Counted from the stretch's first letter, positions 25,442-34,604 are shown. The stretch is DNA of 64,000 nucleotides from Teichococcus vastitatis (GCF_003604215.1 NZ_QXGS01000001.1:558001-622000), one strand, 5' to 3'. The notes: generated by a model from the sequence alone, not told the origin. Numbers and translations are program-made.

Positions 25442-26813
25442 TCTTCCGCGCGTCTTCCGCTCCCTCACCGTTCGGCTCGCGGTTCTTTCCGCCGTCTGGG
25501 TGAGCGTCGGCCTCGGCGCCGCCGGCTGCATGGTGCAGGCTTTGATCACCGTTCAGCTTACCGAAAGCTTCGATGGTCGGGCGCATGCCTTGCTCAGCAA
25601 GGTCGCAGGCGCGGCCGGCTATGGTTCCGACCACCAGCCCGAGCTGAACAGTGATGTGCCGGTTCCGGAGTTCCAGCAGCCTTTCTCGGGCTATTACTGG
25701 CAGATGGAAACCTCCGCCGGCCGCGCGGTCTCGCGTTCCCTGTGGGATGGCCGCATCTCGCCTGCGGGCAGCGTCCGGGAGTTTGGCTCGCCGGCGATGC
25801 GCGATGGAATGGGCCCGCGGAATGAGCCGCTGCGCATCGCGGAGCGGGAGATCACTCCGGCCGGTGAGGAGGTTCCGATCCTGATCCGGGTCGGGCTCAG
25901 CCGGAAACCGCTCGATGAACAGATCGCGTCCTTCCGGATCCTGATCATCTCGTCCTTCGCCATCATCGGCGTCGGCCTGGTTGCCGGAGGCACCATCCAG
26001 CTGATCTGGGGGATGCGCCCCCTGCGACAGGCACGCCGCGAACTGGCGGGGTTGCGGGCCGGCCAGCAGGCCACCTTGTCGCATGCGACGGCGCCGTCCG
26101 AGATCGCTCCGCTGCTGAATGAGATCGACGCGCTCGTGAAGCAGAACCGGGACACGGTCGAGCGCGCGCGGTCGCATGTCGGCAACCTGGCGCATGCCAT
26201 GAAGACCCCGCTGGCCGTGCAGCGCATGGCGCTTGAGCCGGGATCGGTCGACTATTCCCTGGCGCGCGAGCAGACCCGCGCCATGGAGATGCTGCTGCAG
26301 CATCATCTGTCACGGGCCCGCAGCGCCGCCCTGCTGGGCGCCGCCGCCGTCGACTCCTCGGCACTCCACGTGGCCCAGAATCTGGCGACGGCGCTGCGCC
26401 GGATCTTCGCCAACAAGGACCTGGAACTGGACGTCAAAGGAGACGCCACCCTCTGCGTCCGGGTGGAGCGCCAGGACCTCACGGAGATGCTCGGCAACGT
26501 GCTGGAGAACGCCTGCCAATGGGCGCGGCATCAGGTCACGCTGGAGGTGTCGCGCCGCGGCGGCCACATCCTGATCACCGTGACCGATGACGGCCCCGGC
26601 GTCGCGATCGAGGAGCACGATATGGTGCTCGCCCGTGGCATCCGGTTGGACGAGGCCAAGCCCGGCAGCGGGCTGGGTCTGGCGATTACCCGCGATCTTG
26701 TCGCCTTGTACGGCGGAGAGCTGTCATTGCGGGAGGCTGATCCCGGAGGATTGATGGTGCAGCTGAGCCTTCCGGCCGGAATGCCCGCCGCGCACTCGAT
26801 CCACGATCGGTGA
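25434..26813 (+). CDS. PhoQ-like sensor histidine kinase
   Basis: A 459-residue membrane kinase. A first membrane helix lies at about 12-37, a periplasmic sensor of about 125 residues follows, and a second helix spans about 168-190. Next come a HAMP-like linker and the dimerisation domain with His near residue 254 in HAMKTPL. The ATPase domain has NVLENACQWA (N box), DDGPGVA and GSGLGLAI. HAMKTPL rather than HELRTPL is typical of PhoQ-like kinases. The gene overlaps the regulator by eight bases. The signal is unknown; the periplasmic PepSY partner and divalent cations are possibilities by family. Confidence 0.93.
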   Translation: MASLPRVFRSLTVRLAVLSAVWVSVGLGAAGCMVQALITVQLTESFDGRAHALLSKVAGAAGYGSDHQPELNSDVPVPEFQQPFSGYYWQMETSAGRAVSRSLWDGRISPAGSVREFGSPAMRDGMGPRNEPLRIAEREITPAGEEVPILIRVGLSRKPLDEQIASFRILIISSFAIIGVGLVAGGTIQLIWGMRPLRQARRELAGLRAGQQATLSHATAPSEIAPLLNEIDALVKQNRDTVERARSHVGNLAHAMKTPLAVQRMALEPGSVDYSLAREQTRAMEMLLQHHLSRARSAALLGAAAVDSSALHVAQNLATALRRIFANKDLELDVKGDATLCVRVERQDLTEMLGNVLENACQWARHQVTLEVSRRGGHILITVTDDGPGVAIEEHDMVLARGIRLDEAKPGSGLGLAITRDLVALYGGELSLREADPGGLMVQLSLPAGMPAAHSIHDR

Positions 26814-27484
26814 ACCTCCCTCTCGCGCGGATCCTGCTGCGCGGCCCCGGCAGCGGGAGAGGCCACCATAACCGGCCTGTTCTGCCTCGTGCCGGCACAG
26901 ATCCGGCGGATCGTGCCTTTCCTCCCCGCGCTTGGCCGAGAATGGTCCCAGCCGATTTCGTTGACCTGCAGGAAGAGCGCCTGGGAAAGGGCCTCGTAGA
27001 AGCGCTGGAATGGCGCGGGATCTGACAGTTCATGCTGGTTGAGCTGCCCGGAAGCACGGACAATGCTGCGTCGTGCTCCTCCTGACCTGACGGTCACGGT
27101 GAAGCGGACCAGTCCCGCCCCGAAGCGGGCCGCCGACACGGAATAACGATCCGGCAAGTCCGCCGTCTCACCGCTGCTGACGACATGGAACGGCATCCAG
27201 CCAGCATTGTCCGTTCCATAGAAGCATCGACATCGTTCGATCTTGCATGCTGGAGCCGTCCATTGACCGCTCATCGCATCCACATGGTCGGCCGTCTTCG
27301 CTCAGGATGCTCCCGCCATTGTCAGCGGCTGGCACAGATGCGACCTTGTTTTTATCGCTTGTGCAGCACGGCGCACGCAGATAGACCGGTTGGATAAGCT
27401 CGCGGCCGCACCGCGAAATCCGTCCCGATGCTCGAATGATTCCTGCATCGGGCAACAGCCAAGGTAGCGCACCGGTCCAATGTA
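26814..27484. other. Gap with one weak minus-strand frame
   Basis: A minus-strand frame open from 27283 has protein-like composition between about 27200 and 26960 (VSAARFGAGLVRFTVTVRS, then PAPFQRFYEALSQALFLQV). It then degenerates and runs antisense through the kinase gene's end without a stop. It may be a decayed or frameshifted gene of about 100 codons, or chance. I do not recognise it and do not call a CDS. The rest of the stretch shows nothing. Confidence 0.35.
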
Positions 27485-27608
27485 GGTCCTAGGACCCACC
27501 GCAAAGGCCAGACCTTTGCTTCGAGACACTGAACCGCCCTCAGCGCGCGGTTCAGGCTGCGCGCCTATCTCCCAGATTTCAAAATCGCTCCTGTAGCTTG
27601 TGAGCTAC
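27485..27608 (+). promoter_or_regulatory. Dyad-rich leader of the SulP transporter gene
   Basis: Four perfect dyads lie within 124 bases upstream of the transporter. They are the 12-base palindrome GGTCCTAGGACC at 27485-27496, GCAAAGG/CCTTTGC at 27501-27519, CTGAACCGC/GCGGTTCAG at 27529-27555 with a 9-base loop, and GTAGCT/AGCTAC at 27593-27608 with a 4-base loop. The last ends 46 bases before the ATG. The spacing suggests a structured RNA leader or several operators. Published alphaproteobacterial RNA motifs upstream of sulfate permease genes are worth comparing; I have not matched one. Confidence 0.4.
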
Positions 27609-27654
27609 CGGATCATCCTGCGCCTCCGCGGCGCCGCTCTGGAGCATTGTTGCC

Positions 27655-29136
27655 ATGAATTTGGCCAATATCCGGGCCGAGTGGCTGGGTAATGTCCGTG
27701 GGGATCTCCTCGCGGGCATGGTCGTTGCCCTCGCGCTTATTCCGGAAGCCATCGCCTTCTCCATCATCGCGGGCGTCGATCCCAAGGTCGGCCTCTACGC
27801 CTCCTTTTGCATCGCCGTGGTAATTGCCTTCACCGGCGGCCGGCCGGCCATGATTTCCGCAGCCACCGGTGCCATGGCGCTGGTCATGATCACGCTGGTC
27901 CGCGATCATGGGCTGCAATACCTGCTGGCGGCCACCATCCTGACGGGCGTACTTCAGATCGCCGCAGGCCTGCTGCGGCTGGGCGACCTGATGCGCTTTG
28001 TTTCCCGGTCGGTGATGACGGGCTTCGTCAACGCCCTGGCCATCCTGATCTTCATGGCGCAGCTTCCCGAACTGATCGGCCATGGCTGGCAGACCTACGC
28101 CATGACGGCGCTGGGTCTGGCCATCATCTATCTGCTGCCGCGCCTGACCACGGCGGTGCCATCGCCGCTGATCGCCATCATCGTGCTGACGGCCATCGCC
28201 ACCCTCAGCGGCATGCCGCTGCGCACCGTCGGCGATATGGGCGAACTTCCCACCGAACTGCCGATCTTCCTGCTGCCCGACATCCCGTTTGATGTTGAGA
28301 CCCTGCGGATCATCTTCCCGACGGCCCTGACGCTGACGGTGGTGGGGCTGCTCGAATCACTGATGACGGCATCCATCATCGACGACTTCACCGATACGCC
28401 GAGCAACAAGAACCGGGAATGCTGGGGACAGGGGATCGCCAACATCGCTGCTGGCTTCTTCGGCGGCATGGCCGGATGCGCGATGATCGGCCAGTCCGTC
28501 ATCAACGTGAAGTCAGGCGGCCGTGGGCGCTTGTCGACGCTGTTCGCCGGCGCCTTCCTGCTTTTCCTGATCCTCGTGCTCGGCCACTGGGTGCGGCAGA
28601 TCCCAATGGCTGCGCTGGTGGCGGTGATGATCATGGTGTCGATCGGCACCTTCAACTGGCGTTCCATCGCCAACCTCCGTGTGCACCCGAAGAGTTCCAG
28701 CACGGTGATGCTGGCCACCGTGGTCGTCGTGGTGCTGACGCATGATCTGGCGCAGGGCGTCATCATCGGGGTGCTGCTCTCCGGTCTCTTCTTCGCCCGC
28801 AAGGTGGCGCAGATCGTCCGGGTCCGCTCCAAGCTTGCGGCGGACGGCAGGGCGCGCACCTACCATGTCCGCGGCAACATCTTCTTTGCCTCGGCCAGCG
28901 CCTTCGGGGATGCCTTCGATTTCCGCGAAGTGCTGGAGCGTGTCACCATCGACGTGTCCCAAGGCCATTTCTGGGACTTGACCGGCATCGCCGCGTTGGA
29001 CCGGGTGGTGCTGAAGTTTCGCCGGGAGGGAACACATGTCGAGATCCTCGGCCTGAACGAGGAAAGCGTCTCGCTGGTGGATCGCCTGGCGGTGCATGAC
29101 AAGCCGGATGCCCTGGAACACGTGTCGGCGCATTGA
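27655..29136 (+). CDS. SulP family inorganic anion transporter with STAS domain
   Basis: A 493-residue inner-membrane transporter with about twelve to fourteen hydrophobic segments. The SulP hallmark is near residue 35 ([20 protein letters not shown]). The conserved region around [19 protein letters not shown] is near 260-285. A cytoplasmic STAS domain occupies about 400-490. Family members carry sulfate, bicarbonate or dicarboxylates; the substrate here is unknown. The gene is followed after 11 bases by a universal stress protein, an arrangement often seen for bicarbonate- or stress-linked SulP proteins. A dyad-rich leader precedes it. Confidence 0.93.
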   Translation: MNLANIRAEWLGNVRGDLLAGMVVALALIPEAIAFSIIAGVDPKVGLYASFCIAVVIAFTGGRPAMISAATGAMALVMITLVRDHGLQYLLAATILTGVLQIAAGLLRLGDLMRFVSRSVMTGFVNALAILIFMAQLPELIGHGWQTYAMTALGLAIIYLLPRLTTAVPSPLIAIIVLTAIATLSGMPLRTVGDMGELPTELPIFLLPDIPFDVETLRIIFPTALTLTVVGLLESLMTASIIDDFTDTPSNKNRECWGQGIANIAAGFFGGMAGCAMIGQSVINVKSGGRGRLSTLFAGAFLLFLILVLGHWVRQIPMAALVAVMIMVSIGTFNWRSIANLRVHPKSSSTVMLATVVVVVLTHDLAQGVIIGVLLSGLFFARKVAQIVRVRSKLAADGRARTYHVRGNIFFASASAFGDAFDFREVLERVTIDVSQGHFWDLTGIAALDRVVLKFRREGTHVEILGLNEESVSLVDRLAVHDKPDALEHVSAH

Positions 29137-29147
29137 GGGAGGAAGCC

Positions 29148-29999
29148 ATGAAGACGATACTCGCCTGCACCGATGGCTCGATCTACGCGCCGAGCATCTA
29201 CGAACATGCCGCCTGGGTGGCGACCCGCCTGAACACGGCCGTGGAGGTCCTGCACATGCTGGATCGCTCTCCTGCTGCGGCCAGACGCTCGGATCTCAGC
29301 GGGGCTATCGGCTTCGATGCCTCTCAAGAACTTCTCCAGAACATGGTCGAGCTGGACGAAGCGCAGGGGCGGCTCGCGCAACAACGCTCCAGGGCCATTC
29401 TCGATGATGCCGCGCGGGTGCTGCGGGATGCTGGCGTCACCGACGTGATCCTGACGCAACGGCACGGCTCCCTGGTCGAGACGCTGCCGGAGTTCGCGGC
29501 GTCCGCCGAATGGGTGGTTGTTGGCAAGCGGGGGGAGGCGGCGGATTTTGCCAAGGGCCATCTCGGCAGCAATCTGGAGCGCGTGCTGCGCACCAGCCTA
29601 TGCCCCGTCCTGGTCACCTCCCGCGTCTTCAAGCCGATCAGGCGCGCGGTCATCGCCCATGACGGGCGGGCCGCCTCGCGCAAGGCGGTCGATTATCTGG
29701 CGCGGCATCCGCTTCTCCATGGCATCGCCATCGATCTGCTCAACGTCGGTGCCGCCGGCGCGATCAACGAGGAAATGGCCGAGACGCGTTCCAAGCTGGA
29801 GCAGGCTGGCCTGAATGTTCGGCTGCAGATCCTGCCCGGTCGTCCTGAGGACGTCATCGCCGAGGTGGTTGCTGCGGCCGGAGCCGACCTGCTGGTCATG
29901 GGCGCCTATGGCCACGGCGCCTTGCGCAACATGATCCTGGGCAGCGTCACCTCCACCCTGCTGCGGGAGTGCCGCGTGCCGGTGCTGGTCTTCCGGTAG
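29148..29999 (+). CDS. Tandem universal stress protein (two UspA domains)
   Basis: A 283-residue cytoplasmic protein with two UspA domains, about 1-150 and 155-283. The second has the canonical ATP-binding motif GAYGHGALRNMILGS (Gx2Gx9GS). The first reads GKRGEAADFAKGHLGS, with ten instead of nine residues before the last Gly, so nucleotide binding there may differ. The ATG at 29148 follows GGGAGGAAG. It is co-directional and 11 bases after the SulP gene, so it is probably co-transcribed and may modulate the transporter. Confidence 0.92.
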   Translation: MKTILACTDGSIYAPSIYEHAAWVATRLNTAVEVLHMLDRSPAAARRSDLSGAIGFDASQELLQNMVELDEAQGRLAQQRSRAILDDAARVLRDAGVTDVILTQRHGSLVETLPEFAASAEWVVVGKRGEAADFAKGHLGSNLERVLRTSLCPVLVTSRVFKPIRRAVIAHDGRAASRKAVDYLARHPLLHGIAIDLLNVGAAGAINEEMAETRSKLEQAGLNVRLQILPGRPEDVIAEVVAAAGADLLVMGAYGHGALRNMILGSVTSTLLRECRVPVLVFR

Positions 30000-30057
30000 C
30001 CGGAAATTTCCTCGCTTCATCGTCGTGACTTCAAGGTCCTCACCACAGGAGCTGCGG

Positions 30058-31233
30058 ATGCAGACACTAACGGTTTCCGGCTCGGCACCTCAGGGGCAGG
30101 CAAGCAGCAGGAAAGCCTATCTCGACAACCTGCGGGCCTTCCTGATGCTCCTGGGCGTGCCCTACCATGCGGCTCTTCCCTTCTCGGTGATCCAGGGCTG
30201 GATGGTCACCTCAGATGAGAAATCCATGCTGCTGAGCTGGGCGTCACAGTTCAGCCATACATTCCGCATGCCCGCCTTCTTTCTCCTCGCCGGCATCTTC
30301 GCCGCGATGTTGCTGCAGCGGGATGGCGCCCTGCCCTGGTGGCGCAGCCGCATGCTGCGCGTCGGCATCCCGATGCTGACGGCCGCCATCCTGCTCAACC
30401 CGATGCTGATGCTGGGCATCGCTCTTGAGCGGGGCAGCCCTGGTAATGTCGCTGCGGAGTTCTGGGCGCGGTTCTCCGTGCCAGGCGAGCCCTGGGTCGC
30501 GCATCTGTGGTTCCTGCTCGACCTGCTGATCTACTGCACGCTCCTGGCGCTGGCCTGGAACGTCATGGCCCAGCCGGCCGGCAAGCGGCTGATCGACCGG
30601 TTGTACCGTCTTGCCAACCACTCGATCCTCGGCGGCTGGGTCTTCCTGGCGATGGTCGGCACCCTGTCGCTGGGCGCGGTGATGGCGACGGTGGTGCTCG
30701 ACATCAACAGTGCCGCCTACGGCATGCTGGTGCTGGCCCGCACCGCCAGCAACGCCCCGGCCTTTCTGTTCGGCGCCCTGCTGGCCTGCAACCTGGCATG
30801 GCTGGAACGCTTCACCCGCATCCACTGGCCGAGCTGGGTGACGGCGTTCATCCTGACGCTGCTGCTCTGTGCCGTGCAGTGGCGCGACGAGGACCTGTTC
30901 CGCGCCATCAAGTACTTCCTGGTGCCGGTGGTCGGCATTCTGATGTCGCATGTGCTGATGTCGGCCATGCGTCGCTGGCTCGACCGCGACACGCCGCTGA
31001 CGCGCGGCGCGGTGGACAGCGCCTTCACCATCTACCTGTTCCACCAGGTGTTCATCGTGTTCGGCGCGCTGCTGATGCAAAACAGCGGCATTCCCGCCCT
31101 GGTGCAGTTCGTGCTGCTGGTGGCGAGCAGCCTGCTGCTGTCGATCGGCGTTCACCTGATTATCCGCCGGCACAAGCTGCTGCTGATGCTGTTCAACGGC
31201 GTGATGCGGCCGCCCAGATCCCGCGCCGCGTAA
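30058..31233 (+). CDS. Acyltransferase family 3 membrane protein (OpgC/MdoC-like)
   Basis: A 391-residue integral membrane acyltransferase with about ten helices. It opens with the family pattern RKAYLDNLRAFLMLLGVPYHAA, where the His (about residue 37) is the conserved catalytic residue, and ends with a helix containing FTIYLFHQVFIVFG. Such enzymes add acetyl or succinyl groups to glucans or exopolysaccharides. The start is set by AGGAG 7-8 bases before ATG 30058. The last 42 or so codons are duplicated downstream at 32.6 kb. An SGNH-type gene nearby could be a partner in polysaccharide acylation; that is inference. Confidence 0.9.
   Translation: MQTLTVSGSAPQGQASSRKAYLDNLRAFLMLLGVPYHAALPFSVIQGWMVTSDEKSMLLSWASQFSHTFRMPAFFLLAGIFAAMLLQRDGALPWWRSRMLRVGIPMLTAAILLNPMLMLGIALERGSPGNVAAEFWARFSVPGEPWVAHLWFLLDLLIYCTLLALAWNVMAQPAGKRLIDRLYRLANHSILGGWVFLAMVGTLSLGAVMATVVLDINSAAYGMLVLARTASNAPAFLFGALLACNLAWLERFTRIHWPSWVTAFILTLLLCAVQWRDEDLFRAIKYFLVPVVGILMSHVLMSAMRRWLDRDTPLTRGAVDSAFTIYLFHQVFIVFGALLMQNSGIPALVQFVLLVASSLLLSIGVHLIIRRHKLLLMLFNGVMRPPRSRAA
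31081..31207. repeat. 127-bp direct repeat, copy 1
   Basis: This segment near the acyltransferase 3' end matches 32633-32759 at 125 of 127 bases. The two differences (GTT/GTC and ATT/ATC) are synonymous in the acyltransferase frame. Confidence 0.92.
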
Positions 31234-31301
31234 CCCTGGAAGGCAATCCGAGATCAAACCGAGGCGCGGTCACGTTCCCGGTCCGATTCCTGCCTCCACC
31301 T

Positions 31302-31559
31302 TCAGGTTTGCCGAGGCAACGCTCCATTGCCTCCCAAGTGAGAGCGCTGCCTACGCGTTTTCATGCCGTGGGACCGGGGCAGCATGCCTGTTGCGGCTCC
31401 GGGCTTTGTTCCCCGGCACCGGATGGCCTTTGCCGGCGATCCAGCTGAGCGATGCCGTTCGAGCGCCGCCCGCCGCAGAGGGCCGGCAATGAGGTACTCG
31501 AACAGCCAGATGACCAGCAGGAGCGCCAGGACGATCATCAGCCAGACAAAGCCAGTCAT
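31302..31559 (-). CDS. Small single-pass membrane protein, unknown function
   Basis: An 85-residue protein with one N-terminal membrane helix (TGFVWLMIVLALLLVIWLFEYL, residues 2-23, quoted in part) and a basic cytoplasmic tail rich in Arg and Gly. It lies 91 bases downstream of the SGNH-type gene on the same strand. The upstream ribosome site is weak (GAAGAAGC some distance away), so the coding call is uncertain. I do not recognise a family. Confidence 0.45.
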   Translation of the reverse strand: MTGFVWLMIVLALLLVIWLFEYLIAGPLRRAALERHRSAGSPAKAIRCRGTKPGAATGMLPRSHGMKTRRQRSHLGGNGALPRQT

Positions 31560-31650
31560 TGATTCATGCTCACTGCTTCTTCGCTCAGCCGGACGTTCGG
31601 CGACGGAGATGGGGTGCAACAGGATCGTTCAGGCACCTCGTCGATCTGCG

Positions 31651-32643
31651 TCAGGGCGTCGCCGCCTGGAGCTGGAAAGCGGGTAGGATCGGCGGCAGGG
31701 CCTTGCCCAAAGCCCGAGTGTACTGGCGGGCTGCTGACCAGCGCAGGTGGATGGCGTCGAAGAAGGCGGACCGGCCGACGACGCCGGCCGCGTCGCCGTC
31801 CCAGAACTCCGAGGCGGGATTGACCGCCAGGGCCGCCTGCATGCGCTGGTTGAACTCGGCCAGCAGCGGCGCCGCGCCGGTGCCGTGCTTCCAGTCGGGA
31901 TGCAAGGGGGTGGTGGCCACCAGGAGACGCCGGCCTTCCCCCTTCAGGCGCAGGTTCAGCGCCCTGACCGCGTCGAAGCAGGCGCCGTCGAGCTTGCGCA
32001 CCAGGCCGTAGATCTGCGTGTCGCGCACATCGTCGGTCCGCAACGGGCCGCTGCCATAGGCATCGAACACGATCGGGTCGTTGATGCTGTCGCCGCGCCG
32101 CTTGGACGCGATGTTGGTGGCGTTGCGCAGCAGGGAGAACGGGTCGAAGTAGCGCAGGTAATACAACCAGGGCGAGGCGCGGCCGACCACGTAGCGGTCC
32201 ACATCCTCGCTGTTGAACAACGGGACGCCCGCCTGTCCGCAGGTCTCGAAATCCTGCGGCGAGGTGATCAACAGAACGTCGCGCACGCTGGGCGTGCGGT
32301 CGAGGAACCATTGGGCGGCGAAGGTGCTCTGGCTCGCCGACAGCCCGCAGAAGCCGGCATTCAGCGGCTTCACCTGCGGCGCTTCCTCGACCAGCGCCGC
32401 GCCGTCGAAATGGCGCCAGGCGACGGAGGAGCCGATCACCAGCAGGTTCGGATCGCGGGCCGGATGCTGGCGGTGGAAGGCCAGCTTCTCATCCACGCAG
32501 ATCGAGTTGGTGAAGGCCGGCGGCGGCAGGTTCCCCGTGGCGTCCAGCGTGAACAGCCCGGCATAGAACAGGCCCAGCGCGCCCAGCGCGCTGCCCAGCA
32601 GCGTCGCGATGTAGCGCGGCCGAACCACAGGGAACAGCGGCAT
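31651..32643 (-). CDS. SGNH-type hydrolase-like membrane-anchored protein, start altered by rearrangement
   Basis: About 330 residues. A membrane anchor near residues 8-30 (YIATLLGSALGALGLFYAG) is followed by a periplasmic domain with an SGNH-like layout. The Ser block is NLLVIGSSVAW near residue 65, the Gly/Asn block is NAGFCGLSASQ, and the late Asp-His block is FFDAIHLRW near residue 305. Such domains (DltD, AlgJ/AlgX types) transfer or remove acyl groups on surface polymers. The ATG at 32643 lies inside a duplicated piece of acyltransferase gene, so the original start was probably lost and the first few residues are new. It is antisense to the neighbouring acyltransferase relic. Confidence 0.75.
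   Translation of the reverse strand: MPLFPVVRPRYIATLLGSALGALGLFYAGLFTLDATGNLPPPAFTNSICVDEKLAFHRQHPARDPNLLVIGSSVAWRHFDGAALVEEAPQVKPLNAGFCGLSASQSTFAAQWFLDRTPSVRDVLLITSPQDFETCGQAGVPLFNSEDVDRYVVGRASPWLYYLRYFDPFSLLRNATNIASKRRGDSINDPIVFDAYGSGPLRTDDVRDTQIYGLVRKLDGACFDAVRALNLRLKGEGRRLLVATTPLHPDWKHGTGAAPLLAEFNQRMQAALAVNPASEFWDGDAAGVVGRSAFFDAIHLRWSAARQYTRALGKALPPILPAFQLQAATP
31721..31797. repeat. 77-bp direct repeat, copy 2
   Basis: This copy is identical to 19153-19229, 12.6 kb away. Here it lies within the intact SGNH-type gene and encodes its DAIHL catalytic region. Confidence 0.9.
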
Positions 32644-32812
32644 TCCCGCCCTGGTGCAGTTCGTGCTGCTGGTGGCGAGCAGCCTGCTGCTGTCGATCGG
32701 CGTCCACCTGATCATCCGCCGGCACAAGCTGCTGCTGATGCTGTTCAACGGCGTGATGCCGCGCCGGCCACGCCGCAGCACCGCCGCCGCCGCGGCTTCC
32801 GCCGTGGTGTGA
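32633..32812 (+). pseudogene. Relic of a second acyltransferase gene 3' end
   Basis: On the plus strand this encodes the last ~59 codons of an acyltransferase closely matching the intact gene's C-terminus (residues IPALVQFVLLVASSLLLSIG and onward). It then has its own Ala/Arg-rich tail and a TGA at 32810-32812. The first 127 bases are the repeat shared with 31081-31207. The 5' part is replaced by the head of the SGNH gene in the opposite orientation. It is the scar of a paralogous gene lost by rearrangement. Confidence 0.8.
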
Positions 32813-32899
32813 CGCACCGTTCGCGGCGGGGCGGCATCTCCCGCCCCGCTGCGGCGTTCTCCGGTTCCGGGCCCGTCCCTATCCTATCCAGGAACCGCC

Positions 32900-34021
32900 A
32901 TGCTGCGCGAAGCGACCACACGGGCCGAGGCCCCGCCCCGCCCCGCCTCTCCCAGATCCGCCGAGCCCGACGTGATTGCCGAGGCCAAGGCGGCCGGGCT
33001 GCGCTATGTTTCGGATGCCGAGCCCGGCATCACCCGCCGCCGCAGCGGCAAGGGCTGGTCCTATCGCGATCCTTCCGGCCGGCCGATCCGTGACAAGGCG
33101 GAGATCGAGCGGCTGAACAAGCTGGCGATCCCCCCCGCCTATCAGGAGGTCTGGATCTGTCCGCAGGCCAATGGCCACCTGCAGGCGACGGGGCGGGACG
33201 CGCGCGGCCGCAAGCAGTACCGCTACCACCCCGACTGGCGCAGCCACCGCGACGCCAACAAATACCACCATGTGATGCGCTTCGCCCGCGCCCTGCCGAC
33301 ACTGCGCGCCCGGGTGCGGGACGACATGGCCCAGCGCGGGCTGGGGCGGGACAAGGTGCTGGCCACGGTGGTCCACCTGCTGGACACCACGCTGATCCGA
33401 GTCGGCAACGATGATTACGCCCAGTCCAACCAGTCCTACGGCCTGACCACGCTGAAGGACGGCCATGTGGCGGTGAAGGGCCAGACGCTGCGCTTCAACT
33501 TCCGTGGCAAGAGCGGCAAGGAATGGCGGCTCTCGATCCAGGACCGCCGCGTCGCCAGAACGGTGCGCGCCTGCCAGGACCTGCCCGGCCAGGCCCTGTT
33601 CCAGTACCTCGACGAGGCCGGCGAGCGGCACAGCATCGATTCCTCGGATGTCAACGAGTACCTGCGCGAGGCCACCGGGGAGGACATCACCGCCAAGGAT
33701 TTCCGCACCTGGGCCGGCACGGTGCTGGCCGCCCTCGCCTTGTCGGAGTTCGAGCGCTTCGATAGCGAGGCGGCCGCCAAGCGCAACCTGAAGGCGGCGA
33801 TCGAGCACACCGCCGCGCGGCTCGGCAACACACCCACCATCTGCCGGCAATGCTACGTCCATCCCGAGGTTCTGGGCAGCTACCTCACCGGCGAGCTGGC
33901 GCTGCAGGTGAAGCGGGAGGTCGAGGCAGAGCTGCGCGAGGAGCTTCCGGTGCTGAAGCCCGAGGAAGCGGCGGTGCTGGCCTTTCTGCGCCGCCGGCTC
34001 AGCGCGGCGGCGAAAGCCTGA
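32900..34021 (+). CDS. DNA topoisomerase IB (poxvirus type)
   Basis: A 373-residue type IB topoisomerase, which relaxes supercoils by nicking one strand through a 3'-phosphotyrosine. The catalytic domain shows LIRVGNDDYA, the GKSGKEW Lys loop and KDFRTWAGT. The active-site Tyr is in CRQCYVHPEVLGSY near residue 320. The N-terminal domain has the bacterial GKGWSYRDPSGRPIRD pattern. The length is normal. Its 3' end overlaps the convergent NUDIX gene by 23 bases. Confidence 0.95.
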   Translation: MLREATTRAEAPPRPASPRSAEPDVIAEAKAAGLRYVSDAEPGITRRRSGKGWSYRDPSGRPIRDKAEIERLNKLAIPPAYQEVWICPQANGHLQATGRDARGRKQYRYHPDWRSHRDANKYHHVMRFARALPTLRARVRDDMAQRGLGRDKVLATVVHLLDTTLIRVGNDDYAQSNQSYGLTTLKDGHVAVKGQTLRFNFRGKSGKEWRLSIQDRRVARTVRACQDLPGQALFQYLDEAGERHSIDSSDVNEYLREATGEDITAKDFRTWAGTVLAALALSEFERFDSEAAAKRNLKAAIEHTAARLGNTPTICRQCYVHPEVLGSYLTGELALQVKREVEAELREELPVLKPEEAAVLAFLRRRLSAAAKA

Positions 34022-34604
34022 GGTCGAGCCGGCCGGCGGCCTGCAGCGCCAGCAGCAGGCCCGACACGTGCATGGATTGCGGCAGCAGCCCCTCGGGAAG
34101 ACCGCGCAGCACCTTCTCCAGCGGCCACAGCTCGACGGAAATATCCTCGCCCGCCTCATGGGCGGTTTCGGCGGTGCGCTCGGCATCCAGGGCCAGCACG
34201 GTGTGGGTGCGGTTGCGGTGGGTGGCGGTGTTGGGATGCAGACTGGAGGTGATGCGCAGCGATGGCGCCACGAAGCCGGTTTCTTCCCGCAGTTCCCGCG
34301 CCGCGGCAACGGCGAGGTCGGCTTCCTGCGGGTCCACCGCGCCCGCCGGCAGTTCCAGCGTGCGGCGCTGGGCGCCGTGGCGGTATTGCCGCACCAGCAC
34401 CAGCTCGTCGCGCGGCGTGATGGCGACCACGTTCACCCAGTCCGGGTAGGACAAGGTGTAGAACGGGTCGAGCACGTTGCCGCGCGCGTCGCGGCAGGCA
34501 TCGGCGGTGACGTTGATCCAGCGGTCGCGCAGCGCGGTGCGGCTCGACAGCACCTCCCAGGGTGCGAAGCGGTCGGTCGGCGTGTCGTTCATGCGGTGCA
34601 ACAT
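33999..34604 (-). CDS. NUDIX hydrolase (ADP-ribose pyrophosphatase-like)
   Basis: A 201-residue hydrolase of nucleoside diphosphate derivatives. The NUDIX box lies around residues 85-110 (AGAVDPQEADLAV then AARELREETGF). The spacer before REL is eight residues rather than the usual seven, while both metal-binding Glu residues of EETG are kept. The upstream VRQYRHGAQRRTLELPAGA segment is typical of ADP-ribose pyrophosphatases. The start may be ATG 34604 (GGTGG upstream) or ATG 34592. It is convergent with the topoisomerase and divergent from the DUF2891 gene. Confidence 0.88.
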   Translation of the reverse strand: MLHRMNDTPTDRFAPWEVLSSRTALRDRWINVTADACRDARGNVLDPFYTLSYPDWVNVVAITPRDELVLVRQYRHGAQRRTLELPAGAVDPQEADLAVAAARELREETGFVAPSLRITSSLHPNTATHRNRTHTVLALDAERTAETAHEAGEDISVELWPLEKVLRGLPEGLLPQSMHVSGLLLALQAAGRLDLRLSPPR

